Of a DNA stretch of 64,000 bases, positions 1 to 10,020 are shown one piece after another. The stretch's first letter is position 1. Each line of letters opens with the position of its first letter. The stretch is from assembly GCF_030435805.1 (NCBI RefSeq), contig NC_081305.1:55152001-55216000 (forward strand), given 5' to 3'. This DNA is from Mustela lutreola (Eukaryota; Chordata; Mammalia; Carnivora; Mustelidae). The position numbers were made by a program, and so were the translations under genes. The notes beneath the pieces were generated by a model that was not told where the DNA came from, did no database searches, and worked only from the letters and a program-made list of their open reading frames with translations.

Positions 1-335
1 AGACTAGCAGCTGCAGCATCCCCTGGGAGTTCGGGAGAAAGGCAAATTCTCAGGACCACCCAAGCTTTGCTGAATCAGATATGCTGGGGCTTGGGGCCTG
101 GCAATCTATGTTTAAAAAAACCCTCCTGGGCACTCCGACACTCAGTTTTGAAGACCACTGAGCTGGGAGCTGGGGGAGTTAACAAGATAGAAGCACCAGG
201 GTCCATGAATGACTTCAGACCAGCTTGGATAGTTACATGAGATCCATCTTCTGTCTTATTAAAGCCTGTTTTATTTAGTCATTGGTAAATCAAATCAATA
301 TCTTAATCAACAATATATTTAAATACACCCCCTCT

Positions 336-514
336 GGGGCACCTGGGTGGCTCAGTGGGGTTAAGCCTCTGCCTTCAGCTCCAGTCATGATCTCAAGGTC
401 CTGGGATCAAGCCCCACATCGGGCTCCCCATTCATCAGGAAGCCTGCTTCCCCCTCTCTCCTACTGCCTCTCTGCCTACTTGTGATCTCTGTCAAATAAA
501 ATCTTAAAAAAAAA
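336..514 (+). mobile_element. Can-SINE (tRNA-Lys derived)
   Basis: Begins ggggcacctgggtggctcag and ends gtcaaataaaatctt plus poly(A). A direct repeat aaatacaccc lies at 321-330 and again at the end (514-523), marking the target site duplication. Confidence 0.93.
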
Positions 515-530
515 AATACACCCCCTTTTT

Positions 531-632
531 TTAAAAGATTTTTCAGTAGTCTCCACACCCAACATGGGGCTCAAACTCATAACCCCAAGATCAAGAATCG
601 CATATTCCACTGACTGAACCGGCCAGGTGCCT
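531..632 (-). mobile_element. Old Can-SINE head, short
   Basis: Reverse-oriented tRNA-like part only (ctcaaactcataacccc, then gaaccggccaggtgcc). More diverged than the neighbouring copies. Confidence 0.8.
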
Positions 633-660
633 TTGATACTTTTTTGAATTAAGAATTTGG

Positions 661-857
661 GGGCGCCTGGGTGGTTCAGTGGGTTAAGCCTCTGCCTTCG
701 GCTCAGGTCATGATCTCAGGGTCCTGGGGTCGAGACTCACATCAGGCTCCCTGCTCAGCGGGGAGCCTGCTTCCACCTCTCTCTCTCTGCCTGCCTCTCT
801 GCCTACTTCTGATCTCTATTTGTCAAATAAATAAATAAAAATCTTTAAAAAAAAAAA
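661..857 (+). mobile_element. Can-SINE
   Basis: Full-length copy flanked by the target duplication aagaatttgg at 651-660 and 858-867. Confidence 0.93.
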
Positions 858-873
858 AAGAATTTGGGGGGCA

Positions 874-1041
874 GGCACCTGGGTGGCTCGGTGGGTTAAA
901 GCCTCTGCCTTCAGCTCAAGTCATGATCTCAGGGTCCTGGGATCAAGCCCCACATCTGGCTCTCTGCTCAGTGGGGAGCCTGCTTCCTCCTCTTTCTGCC
1001 TGCTTGTGATCTCTAATAAATAAATAAAATATTTTAAAAAG
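874..1041 (+). mobile_element. Can-SINE
   Basis: Starts ggcacctgggtggctcgg directly after the previous element's duplicated target, and ends in aataaataaataaaat. Confidence 0.9.
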
Positions 1042-1049
1042 AAATTTTA

Positions 1050-1140
1050 GGGGGTGTCTGGCTGGCTCAATTAGAGCCCATGACTCTTGATCTCAGGCCT
1101 TAAGTTTGAGCCCCATGTTGGCTGCAGAAATTAAATAAAA
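1050..1140 (+). mobile_element. Old Can-SINE fragment
   Basis: Diverged head region (gtctggctggctcaatt ... gagccccatgttggctg) with a short aaataaaa tail. Confidence 0.7.
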
Positions 1141-1300
1141 ACTGGGTGGCTCAGTTGGTTAAGTGACTGCCTTCAGCTCGAGTCAAGACTCCAGGGTCCT
1201 GGGATCGAGCCCGGCATCACCCAGGCTCCCTGCTCAGTGGAGAGCCTATTTCTCCTTCTCCTGCTGTGAAATAAATGAAATCTTAAAAAAAAAAAAAAAT
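1141..1300 (+). mobile_element. Can-SINE, 5' end short
   Basis: Lacks the first few bases (starts ctgggtggctcagttgg) and ends with poly(A). It abuts the older fragment before it. Confidence 0.85.
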
Positions 1301-1302
1301 GA

Positions 1303-1498
1303 GGGGTACCTGGGTGGCTAGGTGGGTTCAGTGACTGACTTGATTTTGTCTCAGGTCATGATCCCTGGGGGGTGAGATGGAGCCTTGTGTAGGGGGGGTC
1401 CACACTCAGCATGGGGTCTGCTTGCTCCTCTCCCTCCCTCCCTCCCACCCTGCTTGAGCACACACACTCTCCCTCTCATATAAAATCAGTTTTGAGAA
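1303..1498 (+). mobile_element. Diverged Can-SINE
   Basis: ggggtacctgggtggct head and ctctccctctcatataaaatc tail, with many substitutions. The aaataaaatctttaaaa stretch at 1627-1658 may be its displaced tail, split by the next element. Confidence 0.75.
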
Positions 1499-1499
1499 C

Positions 1500-1626
1500 A
1501 AGGGCTAGAGAGAAAGAGTGGGGTGGGGGCAGAAGGAGAAGCAGACTCCCCACCAATCAGGGAGGCTGACGCAGGGCTCAATCCCAGGATTCTGGGGATC
1601 ATGACCTGAGCCAAAGGCAGGCACCC
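1500..1626 (-). mobile_element. Can-SINE fragment, reverse
   Basis: agagagaaagagtggggt ... gatcatgacctgagccaa ... ggcacccc, the reverse complement of the SINE body, sitting between a SINE and a separate A-rich tail. Confidence 0.75.
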
Positions 1627-1663
1627 CTAAAATAAAATCTTTAAAAAAAAAAAAAAAAGGTCT

Positions 1664-1815
1664 GGGGTACCTGGGTGGCTCAGTGGTTTAAAGCCTCTAC
1701 CTTCAGCTCAGGTCATGATCCTGGGGTTCTGGTATCGAGCCCCGCATCGGGCTCTCTGCCTACTTGTGATCTCTGTCTGTCAAATAAATAAATAAAATCT
1801 TAAAAAAAAAAAAAG
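1664..1815 (+). mobile_element. Can-SINE with internal deletion
   Basis: The middle 'gctcagcggggagcctgc' section is missing. The break falls between the two ctctctgc repeats of the consensus, as expected for a microhomology deletion. Confidence 0.88.
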
Positions 1816-1984
1816 GTTTGGACCTAAAAGTGGGTCTTTTGTCTTTACCAGTCCAATCATCCCATCTAGGCCTTGACCCCATGCCAAGAGTACATGCTTA
1901 AGTATTACCCATTCTGTCTACCGCTAATATGGTCTTTGGCCTGAGGCTCCCTCTCTCCAACTTCTCCTCTCCAAGACAAAGACA

Positions 1985-2664
1985 CACACAACAAAGGAAA
2001 TTCTTCATTTTATTTCCACTCAGAATCATCAAAAGGATCGGTCCCTGCCCTCCCTCCCCTAGATGTAGCCCCTCCCCAACACCTTCACAAACACTGATTT
2101 CCTCCCAGAGCTAAAATGAACACCCAGTCACCAATCGCCGCGATCCCACCCCCCTGCCCACCTCCCAGTCTACCTGCATATTCACCTGCTCTGTGAACTT
2201 GGCCGCCTCTTGGCTTCCAGTCCAAATACACTTCCCCAAGGTCACTTGGCTTGCTTTTTGCTTATATTGTAAGCAGGGCTATTCCTGAAACCCTCCCTGC
2301 CCTAGTCTCCAGCTGGCTTTCCTGTCCTCAGCTGCACATTCATTCTGCCCTGCTTCCTGGCCTCGCTTCCGTCTGAAAGGCCAGGTTTGCAAGCTCTCCC
2401 CTGCTCCACAGACTCCCTGCAGGCCCCAGGCCCTCAGCTGTTACTTAAGGAGTGGAGATGTTGGCTGAGGCCAAACACTCCATGATTCTGGGGAGGGAGA
2501 AGGGGATCGGGTTCAGAAATGGACAGGAGAGGAGACAAAGGGAAAGAGGGTGGGGGGAGACAGACCAGGGGATGATGGGAGAGACCCTCCTACCTCAGCC
2601 CCAGAAACAGAAGCAAGCTGGAGCTGAAGACCAGTGTCCCTTCTCACCCAAAGCCCCTGCTCCT
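1985..2664 (-). other. ATF5: ATF5 3' UTR and poly(A) signal
   Basis: After the stop at 2667-2665 the minus strand runs through unique sequence to an AATAAA signal at 2014-2009, so the transcript probably ends near 1980-1995. SINEs begin only beyond this point. Confidence 0.7.
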
Positions 2665-4446
2665 CTAGCTGCTCCGGGTCCTCTGGCTTCGAGCCTTATA
2701 CACCTCAATGAGCAAATCCTTGACGTATTGGATCTCGCGTTCTACTGACTCAGCCCTCTCCCTCAGCTCCCGGTTTCGTGCCTCCAGCCCCTGGCACTCG
2801 CCCTCCAGGGCCTCGCCCTCTGCCCGCTTCCTCTGGCGGTACCTCAGAGCCGCTGACTTGTTCTGGTCTCTCTTCTTTTGCTTGCGGTCCCCTCGAGTGG
2901 TGGCAGGATTGGGGTAGGGGGCCGGGCGAGAGGGCAGAGGGGGAGGGGGAGGGGGCTGCTGTGGTGGGGGCAGGGGCGCCAACCCTGAGTCTCCCTGCCC
3001 AGTCTCGCTGCGGCAGTAGATGGCCAGCAAGTCAAGGGTATCTAGGGCAGGGGGCTGGGGGAGGTCAAAGGTGGGGACGGGGAGTGGGAGAGGGAGGGAC
3101 GGTGCTGAGGGTGGTGGCTGTGGTGGTGGGGAGGATGGTGGGAGGAGTGGGGCATCAAGGAAGAAGTCTTCCATCTGTTCCAGCTCCTTCTTGAGGAGAG
3201 AGGCCATGGCTTCCAGGTCAGGTGGGGGTGGGGAAGGTGGGGGGAGGGCACCTGGGGGCAAGGGGGGTTCCAGGGGCAGGAGGGCTGTAAAGTCCACCCG
3301 CTCAGTCATCCAGTCAGAGAAGCCGTCACCTGGAGGATTGGGGGAGAGACATAAATATCCTTGAGCTCCTGGTCTTCCACCTAGCCTGGTGCTCACTCAC
3401 GCCTGTTTCCTTCATGCCATGCATGAAGTGAAACCACCAAGCAGCCCACCAGTCAACCCATCAATCAATGAATCATCATACCATTCACCAAATCAACAAA
3501 CCAGCCAACAAGCCAAACATCTAACCAACCCGTTAACCAACCAATCAACTACCCAGTCAACCAACTTAACCACCAGCTGGCTAATCAACAGACTGAATCA
3601 GTCAACCAACCAGTCAACCCATTAAACCAGTCACAGAACCACTCAACCAACCAATGACCCAAACAACCAAAGTCAACCAGACATTTCTTCAACCATTCCA
3701 ACATCCGCTTTACGGATTACCCTATGCCTGTAGTTTCTGACTTACTATTTTTAAAGGGCAAACTAGACCACACACACAACAGAGACTGTTTCATTTTTAA
3801 TTCATTAATTATTGAGAACCCACTATGTGCCAAGCATTAGGGATAAACTAATGAATAAAATAACTTCTGCCCCAGAGCCTCTTGGGATGCTGTTTCCTGG
3901 TAAGCTCTTCCCTTGAGTCTTTTCATGGCTTATTCCTTCCCCGCCTTTAGGCCCTAGCCAAAAAATTTCCAATGTGTTTCCTGGCTATCCTCTCTAACCT
4001 AGGACGCTGTTTTCATTTTCCAGCTCAGCTACTAAGTGTTTCCCACTTATCCCAACCCATCATCACCTAATTTGTCTTCCATCTGCCTCCCAATAGAGTG
4101 TGAGTTCTAGGAAGGCAGGGATTACATCAGTCTTGTCTCAGCTCTATCCCCCAGCACCTAAAGTAACCCCTGGCACATTGCAGGTATTCAATAAATATTT
4201 ATTGAATGAATCAATGAATTCTTCTCCCTTGCCCCCATGCTGCACCTCCATTCCCCACCTGCCCTTACCTGCCAGGGGCTCTCCTCCCCCTGGGAGCCCG
4301 CCCTCCAGGGCTCCCCCGAGGATTTCATAGGGGCCCAGGGGGGCAGGGGCCAGGGGGAGTTTCCCATAGTCTACGAGCCAGCCCAGCCCGCTAGCTGGGA
4401 GCAGGGCCCTGTCCAGCTCCAGCCCCAGGGTCGCCAGGAGTGACAT
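2665..4446 (-). CDS. ATF5: ATF5, bZIP transcription factor, 2 coding exons
   Basis: Activating transcription factor 5, a nuclear bZIP protein of the CREB/ATF family that acts in stress responses and cell survival. Coding exons are 4446-4269 (178 nt) and 3329-2665 (665 nt with stop), giving 280 residues; human is 282. The junction splits a Gly codon (donor GT at 4268-4267, acceptor AG at 3331-3330). The start [17 protein letters not shown] matches human; an in-frame Met 17 codons upstream (4497) is in the leader and is not used in known orthologues. Residues 1-60 are hydrophobic and Pro/Gly-rich, 60-200 is an acidic then poly-Pro activation region, and roughly 205-268 is the bZIP: basic [18 protein letters not shown] followed by the zipper ending KDLLIEV. 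The last residue is Ser where human has Cys. Translation in mammals is controlled by uORFs (see separate entry). Confidence 0.97.
3437..3690. repeat. Degenerate CAAC/AACC-type tandem repeat in ATF5 intron
   Basis: About 250 bp built from imperfect 4-mer and 8-mer units such as caaccaac, cagtcaac, aatcaacc. The units are diverged and out of register, so this is an old simple or minisatellite tract rather than a young microsatellite. It lies between the two ATF5 coding exons. Confidence 0.8.
4040..4220 (+). repeat. LINE2-like 3' fragment
   Basis: The end reads ctggcacattgcaggtattcaataaatatttattgaatg in substance, the usual L2 3' tail motif (tggcacat, caataaatatttgttgaatg). It overlaps the end of the ATF5 intron and stops shortly before the exon. 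Confidence 0.6.
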
Positions 4447-4565
4447 GGCTGCAGCAGAGGCTCTGGGCAGGGGTGGCAATGAGGAAGGCTGAACCAACAG
4501 CTGGAAGGAGGCTCTGGAGGTTGCTCAGCTGGGCAAAGACAGGCACCAAGGCGAGAGTGGAAGAC
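4391..4565 (-). promoter_or_regulatory. ATF5: ATF5 leader part of exon carrying the 3' part of the inhibitory uORF2
   Basis: The exon that carries the ATF5 start begins at 4565 (acceptor AG at 4567-4566 behind a pyrimidine-rich stretch). From its first base one frame stays open for 57 codons ([20 protein letters not shown] onward) and stops at 4393-4391, so it runs over the ATF5 start at 4446 and overlaps the coding region by 53 nt before the stop. This fits the mammalian ATF5 uORF2, a frame of about 59 codons that overlaps the main start out of frame and delays main-ORF translation until eIF2 is phosphorylated. The open frame is seen directly; its role is from knowledge of the gene. Confidence 0.75.
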
Positions 4566-4815
4566 CTACAAGTAAAACAAAAGGAGGTAGTGTCAGAGGC
4601 CATCCTCATCCACCACCAAAGTCGCAGAGAAACCAAGCCACAGCTCCACGTCCCCAGGGTCCTCCCTTGCACTTCCAAATGGACTCCACACTGCACCTTG
4701 CCCTATCGGAATTCTAAATCAGTGCTTTCTTTCCCCAAATCTCTGACTCCCACATACTCCCAAGGGAATTCTCTTTAGGTACCAGTTACTTTTCTTTAGA
4801 ATTCCCAAGCTCCAT

Positions 4816-5053
4816 GGGGCGCTTGGGTGGCTCAGTGCCTTGAGCCTCTGCCTTTAGCTCGGGTCACGGTCCCAGGGTTCTGGGATCGAGCCCCGCATCG
4901 GGCTCTCCGCTCGGCGGGGAGCCTGCTTCCCCTCTCTCTCTCTGCCTGGCTCTCTGCCTACTTATGATCTCTCTCTCTCTCTCTCTCTCTCTCTGTCAAA
5001 TAAATAAATAAATAAATCTAAAAAAAAATAAAAATTAAAAATTAAAAAATTAA
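4816..5053 (+). mobile_element. Can-SINE in ATF5 upstream intron
   Basis: Complete copy with an extended (tc)n stretch and A-rich tail, flanked by a 13-bp duplication agaattcccaagc at 4798-4810 and 5054-5066. Confidence 0.94.
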
Positions 5054-5227
5054 AGAATTCCCAAGCCCCACTCCTTCTAATGCAGAAACCTAATTAATGG
5101 TCTCCCAAGGGAATTTCCTTAAGCCCTCCCACCCTCCCCACAATATTCCACTTCATAAAAAATTCAATCCCAGGAGAATTTTCTTCTAGCCACACCCCTT
5201 CCTCTAAGCATTTCCTTTAGGCTCCAC

Positions 5228-5300
5228 CTCATCCCAAGAGGCCAGTTCAAATTAGTTCCCAGGGGAATTCCCCCAGCCCTAGCCCTCCACTAATGTGCTT
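5228..5300 (-). other. ATF5: Candidate ATF5 upstream exon end carrying the uORF2 start codon
   Basis: On the minus strand ATG at 5232-5230 is followed by AG and then a GT donor at 5227-5226 (GATGAG/GTGGAG). Splicing this to the acceptor before 4565 gives Met-Arg followed by the 57-codon open frame, a 59-codon uORF, the length I recall for ATF5 uORF2. The 5' limit is not visible and the end given is arbitrary. I did not find a matching 3-codon uORF1 upstream, only a possible 22-codon frame starting at 5372, so the exon is a prediction. Confidence 0.35.
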
Positions 5301-5629
5301 TATCTACCAAGTTCCGCGGTTTCCTTTGAAAATTGCGATGACCGCCCAGTCCCGCCCAAGTCTCGCCTCCATTTACCTTAGCCCCACCCCTTCGCGATGA
5401 CTCCCCAGAGGCCCCACTTTTTCTCCGATCGAAACCCCACCCTTCAGTTAAATTAGCGTGACCACGCCCCCTATCGTAATAGGCCCCACCCCAAGCCCCA
5501 CCCTTCGCTGCAGCAGTTTTCCTAGTTCCACCCCCTTCCTAACCCCTAGTCTCTAAGCCTCCCCTCCGCCCTGTCAATCTAAGTCGGCCCCAGCCACCGC
5601 CCCAGCAGGTGCCTGAATGAAACATAAAT

Positions 5630-6480
5630 TGTGCTATGCGCCTGCGCAACGTGGAGCCGGGAGAGAGGGAGGCGGGCAGAAAACCCGGCCCTCACCCCGA
5701 CCCTTCCACGCGCGGCTCTCTCGCCCAGGGCCAAAGCGCATGCTCCGCTACCGATTCAACTGCTGTCACACCTACGGGGGTTGTGGGACTCAGTGCGCGT
5801 GTGCGGCTGCTTACTGTCCGCCCTTCACAGAAAATTACGGGCTCTGATGGGGTTGTGCACGTGAGCAACCGCTCGCGGACAGACTCGTTGACCCCTCCCC
5901 GCTTGGGGCTAGTGCGCAGGCGCACCTGCACGCAGACTGTCTTCAAACGCCAACATTCTCCCAGAGAACGCACCCTCCCCCATCGGGCCGAATGCGCATG
6001 CTCGGCCACGTGCCAACGGCGCGTCTTTCCCCTTCTGCGCCTGCGCGACCGTGATTCCTCGTTCTCGTCTCCCCCCCCCCCCCCGACTGGTCGTGAAGGC
6101 CGCGAGCTTCGAAAGGGCGGGAAAGGCGGTTGGAGAGGGAGGGGCGAGCGGTTACTCACTCCATGGCTGCGGAAAGGAGAGGCTGCGGCGGCCTCCGCTG
6201 AAGAAAAGAAGGCGGTAGAGAAGAGCGCAAGCGCGGTAAGCGCGGAAATGGGCCGGGACACGGAGGGGGTCGCGGCTACAGAGCCATAGCCGGGGCTACG
6301 CGGGCGGAGAGGGCGTCTTGGTAGCCTGAGAAGATATTGTGATCTGAGGACGGGGAATGAGGCGGCCGCGGGGACTGGGGACAGATATACCGAGGGTGGC
6401 GCAGCACGGCCCGCCCGCCCGGATCCTTCCGCGCCCCGCCCCGCGTGGCCCCAACCGGGAGGCGGGCTTAGCCCCTTCCT
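5630..6480. promoter_or_regulatory. CpG-rich promoter of NUP62 (and probably ATF5)
   Basis: Dense CpG and GC content with no TATA box. NRF1-type palindromes TGCGCCTGCGCA (5637-5648), TGCGCAGGCGCA (5913-5924), TGCGCATGC (5993-6001) and TGCGCCTGCGCG (6036-6047) and two CACGTG boxes (5858-5863, 6007-6012) lie upstream of the NUP62 first-exon donor. Divergent ATF5 and NUP62 flank it. In human a transcript form of IL4I1 also starts from the NUP62 promoter. Confidence 0.8.
6110..6235 (+). other. NUP62: NUP62 non-coding first exon (approximate)
   Basis: A strong donor (GCGCG/GTAAGC) lies at 6236. The sequence before it is GC-rich leader-like DNA downstream of the NRF1-site array. The 5' end is a guess, because the transcription start cannot be read from sequence. 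Confidence 0.5.
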
Positions 6481-7768
6481 CTCCGGGATCCTGGGATCCG
6501 GGCCCCTCCCCACCCCAAAAGTGTAGCCTTTTTCTCTCTGACTTGGGGATCCAGTCCCGTCTTCGTTCCTACCCCTGGGGTTCCGGCCCCCTCCTCCTGA
6601 TCCGGGGTGGGTGGCCTTTTGCTCCCTCTGACTCTGGGGTTCTATTCTCGGTCTCTCTGACTCTGAGGTCCAGCCCCCCCCCCCGATTCTGGGGATTCGG
6701 TCCCTGTTTTGTTTTGTTTTTGAGACCTGCACCAGTTCACTTTTCGTTTCGTTAGCCCCGCTTCCCGAATTTCCGGCCTGCCACATGCTAGTCTCCATCC
6801 CCCAACCGCCGCCCCACGCTGAGAACCGTTTTTGTGGGTTAGACTCTGGTGTGAGTCACAATGAGACCGCGCGCGCCGTTCAAATTTCCGACCTGCGACG
6901 GTGGCAAATAAGTTCTGTAGTCTCGTAGATCGGGAACTACGTACAAAATGAGGAAAATAGTTGACTCTGCCTGGTGAAAGTCAAATAATTCGATGACTGT
7001 GAAACCCAGAGCCGTGCTCTTATGTGCCTGTATGACGTATTTTATTTTTAATAACCCCACCCCTTCCTGGGGGTCCAGTTTGGGGTCCAGTCTCAACTCT
7101 TCCTCCAGCCCTGGCAAGAGCCCCAGACGTTGGACCATCCAACCTTGCTGGTAGATCATTCTTGTGTCCTCTTCACCCCTTCAGGGCGTCAGTTAATTGC
7201 CAGCCATCCCCACTCTTCCCGGTTCCAGATGGTGGACGCTCAGCAGCATTGGCGGTGCGCGGTTGCAAGGAAACAGGCATCATCACCCTCTCTCTTTTCT
7301 CTATCCTCTGCCCACCTCCCATGAGCCCTTCTTCTAAGCTCTCATCCGGAATTCCTTTCAGAGGGTCCTCTGTTTCACTTCTCCCCCACTGGATCAGTTT
7401 ACCAGCCATGCCCAAAATAGGGAGATGTGCACTGCCCTTTACTAAAAGAGAGGGGGCTTCCTGACCATTCCCTCCCTGTGTTCTAGCCCTTCCTGTAGCC
7501 CAAGTGGGTGTGGGTCTTTGCTTCAGAAACCCCTTCATTTCCCATCTTGTATCTGTCCACAGCAGGACACCAGGACTTCAGCTTAACATTCAGTGTGGCT
7601 GAAGAGGTGGAGGAACCCTTATCTTGAGATTTCTCTGGGAATGAAGATATGCAGGCTTCTGTTCCATGCAGGAAGTCTTGAGATCTGACTCCTCTCACTT
7701 AGAGCACTTACTGTCCACTCTGCCAGAATTTGGGGACTTGACCTATAGGAGCTAAGTTATTACCTAGG

Positions 7769-7900
7769 CAGCATAGAGTAGTGGTTAAGCACAGATTCTG
7801 GCACCAGGTTGTTAGGTTCAGACCTTGACTCTACCCGACTTATTAGGTTGCTGGCAATTTCTCTCACTTCCCTGTGCCTCGGTTTCCACAAATAGTACCA
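7769..7900 (+). repeat. MIR SINE
   Basis: gtagtggttaagcacagattctggc ... ttccctgtgcctcggtttcc, in MIR core order, clearly diverged. Confidence 0.7.
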
Positions 7901-8019
7901 GAATAAACTATGGAGTTCAGTTAATAGAAACATAGCAATATACACGGTGGTTAACAGCGGTTGCTTCTTGGGTGGTCTTCTGAAAAGATCTTTTAGCACG
8001 TAAACGTGAACAAGGTATT

Positions 8020-8440
8020 TTTTAAGTGAGTTTTTATTTTGGAATAATTTTATATTTACAGAAAGGTTATAGAGATAGTACAGGGAGTTCCCATATACCC
8101 CTCATCCAGTCTTCCCCATTGTTGACTCTTACATTACAGTGGTACATTGGTCACAACTGAAGACCCCACATCGGTGTGTGCTTTTAAAGTGCTTGCTTTA
8201 TTCTGATTTCTTAATGCTGTTTTTTTGTTCCAGGATGCTATGTCACATTTAGTCATCATGTCTCCTTAGCCTCCTCTGGTGTCTGCAGTGGTTTCTCAGA
8301 CTTTGCTAGGTTTTTATGACCTTGGCAGCTTTGAAGAGTGCTGGTTGGTTATTCTGTGTAATACCCCTCAATTTGGTTTTGTCTCAAGAGACTGGGATTA
8401 TGGGTGTTTGAGAGGGTGGCCAGGTAGAATATTTTTTAGT
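8020..8440 (-). repeat. L1M 3'-end fragment, antisense
   Basis: Contains the recognisable antisense landmarks of an old L1 3' region: ggaataattttatatttacagaaaggtt, cccatataccc, atttagtcatcatgtctcc and cctcaatttggttttgtct (each compared from memory). Family assignment within L1M is uncertain. Confidence 0.6.
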
Positions 8441-9835
8441 AACTGGAAATGAACTTGCTTCGTGTGGGAATCCTGTTGCCAGCTACATGCCGCTTATGCT
8501 GACTGAGGAGACATTGGGGCAGGGACACTGGTCCTCCTGTCCCAGCCCCTTGCACCTTTTTCTCTCCCTAGCTGTTGGATCTCCCCCAACTCAGCCCTGG
8601 TATCAGCTCGACTGATTCCTACTGAGTGGGTGCCAATTAGCACCCTTGGGTCCCTGGCCTTTTCCGGTGTATCCTAATTTGTGGGTGGTGGGTCATCAGT
8701 GGCTACCTTTGAGCCCAGGTCTTGGCACCCTGAGCCTTCTGTGCTTACTCTTGACCCAGACCCATGGCACTTCCAGGACTCAGATGCCTCTGCCTCGCTC
8801 AGCTTGCAGAGTGTCCCTGGGTTCAGGTGCCCCAGTTCCTTCAACTCCTGAACTGGGAGCATGGGTGGGGCTTGGGGACTCTTTTTCAGTGCGGAGGAGC
8901 CAGGCTTGGGGAGTGAGGTGAAAATTGCAGGCAGGTTGCATCACCCAGACTCTTTGATGGGGAGGGGGAGTGGAGGGGATTCTCTGGGGGCCCTGGATCA
9001 CCTGGCAACAGTTCCTGGTTAGCACAGCCCTAGAGCCCTGAATTGGAAAGAGATGGGGACAGGGGGCGCCTGGAGAGCAGCCACCTGCGCAGGATCCTGT
9101 ATATCTGAGAAGGGGCCTCTGATTGCAGAAGTAAACCTGCTTGTCTTGCAATGGGCAAGACTGGGGTCCCAAGAGCTGAAGAGGGTTGTGCGCAATCACA
9201 GTGCTAGTTAGAGCCCAGGTCTCTGCAATACTGCACAGCTTCCAGGGCCCTACAAACCCCAGGGAGAGCCTGTTTTCCCTCAGATCTATGAAGTCCCTGA
9301 CCCCCAGCCTAGGGCATAGCCCACTGGGAGGCCACCTCATCCAGACCTTCATTGCAGGTTTGCTGCAGCTCACAGTTGCCAAATCTATTGATTCCGACCT
9401 GTTCCTCCCCATCTCCCTTATGTTAGTGGAGGCCCTCCTCACCAGCCACCCCTCGCTGGTTTCCCAATCAAGCTGACAGCCTGGCATGATGGAAAAGGGA
9501 TAGAGTTTGCATCAGATGGACCTAGATTCTTTCTGAAGAGGCACTAGGGCAGGTACCTGGGTCATGCAGGTGGTGGTGGGGTGGGGGCAGGAGGCAGAGG
9601 CGGACGTCCTAGCAAACAAGGGCAGGAAGGCCAAGGCCATCCCAGCTGGGGGAAAGGCAGTGTAGAGGCCAGGCATGTACAGCATCGATCTGCCACGTGG
9701 CCCAGTAGCTTCAGAGCCCTTCCCTGCTCCCGTCGTGTGTCACTGGGCAGAGGCGGCCACAGGTCTTCCAGCCTAGGTAGGTCTCACGCTGCTGCACCAA
9801 CTCCAGCACCTCAGCCATCTTCTGTATAGGTTTCC

Positions 9836-10020
9836 TGTGGCTTCTGGAACATACCATTGTAAACTTAGTGGCTCAGAGCAACAATATTTATTCCCTTTCC
9901 ATTCTGAAGACTGCAGGTCTAACATAGGTTCACAAGGTTGTGTTCCTTCTGGAGGCTGGAGGGGAGAATCTATTTTCTTGCCTTTTCCAGAGGTGGCTGC
10001 AGTGGCCTCGTCGCTAAATT
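9836..10020 (-). repeat. LTR fossil, ERVL-MaLR-like fragment
   Basis: Resembles the end of a MaLR LTR in reverse (gtggctcagagcaacaatatttatt ... ggaggctggaggggagaat). Old, partial and broken; no internal region is seen. Confidence 0.4.

Noticed and set aside
336-420. tRNA-like sequences at SINE heads
   Set aside because: They are the tRNA-Lys-derived heads of Can-SINEs with degraded tRNA structure and attached tails, not tRNA genes.
2778-3364. Plus-strand open frames over ATF5
   Set aside because: Antisense of the Pro-rich ATF5 exon, not separate genes.
3437-3690. CRISPR-like array
   Set aside because: The units are 4-8 bp drifting words with no constant repeat and unique spacers, and this is a vertebrate genome.
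4447-4497. Upstream in-frame Met of ATF5 (17 extra codons)
   Set aside because: Known orthologues start at MSLLATLG. The upstream codons lie in the leader covered by uORF2.
5692-6798. 368-residue minus-strand open frame in the CpG island
   Set aside because: Long frames arise by chance in GC-rich DNA. The product is low-complexity Arg/Gly/Ser and crosses the NUP62 first-exon donor.
8780-9487. 235-residue minus-strand open frame in the NUP62 intron
   Set aside because: No recognisable domain, no conserved start and no splice partners; composition looks random.
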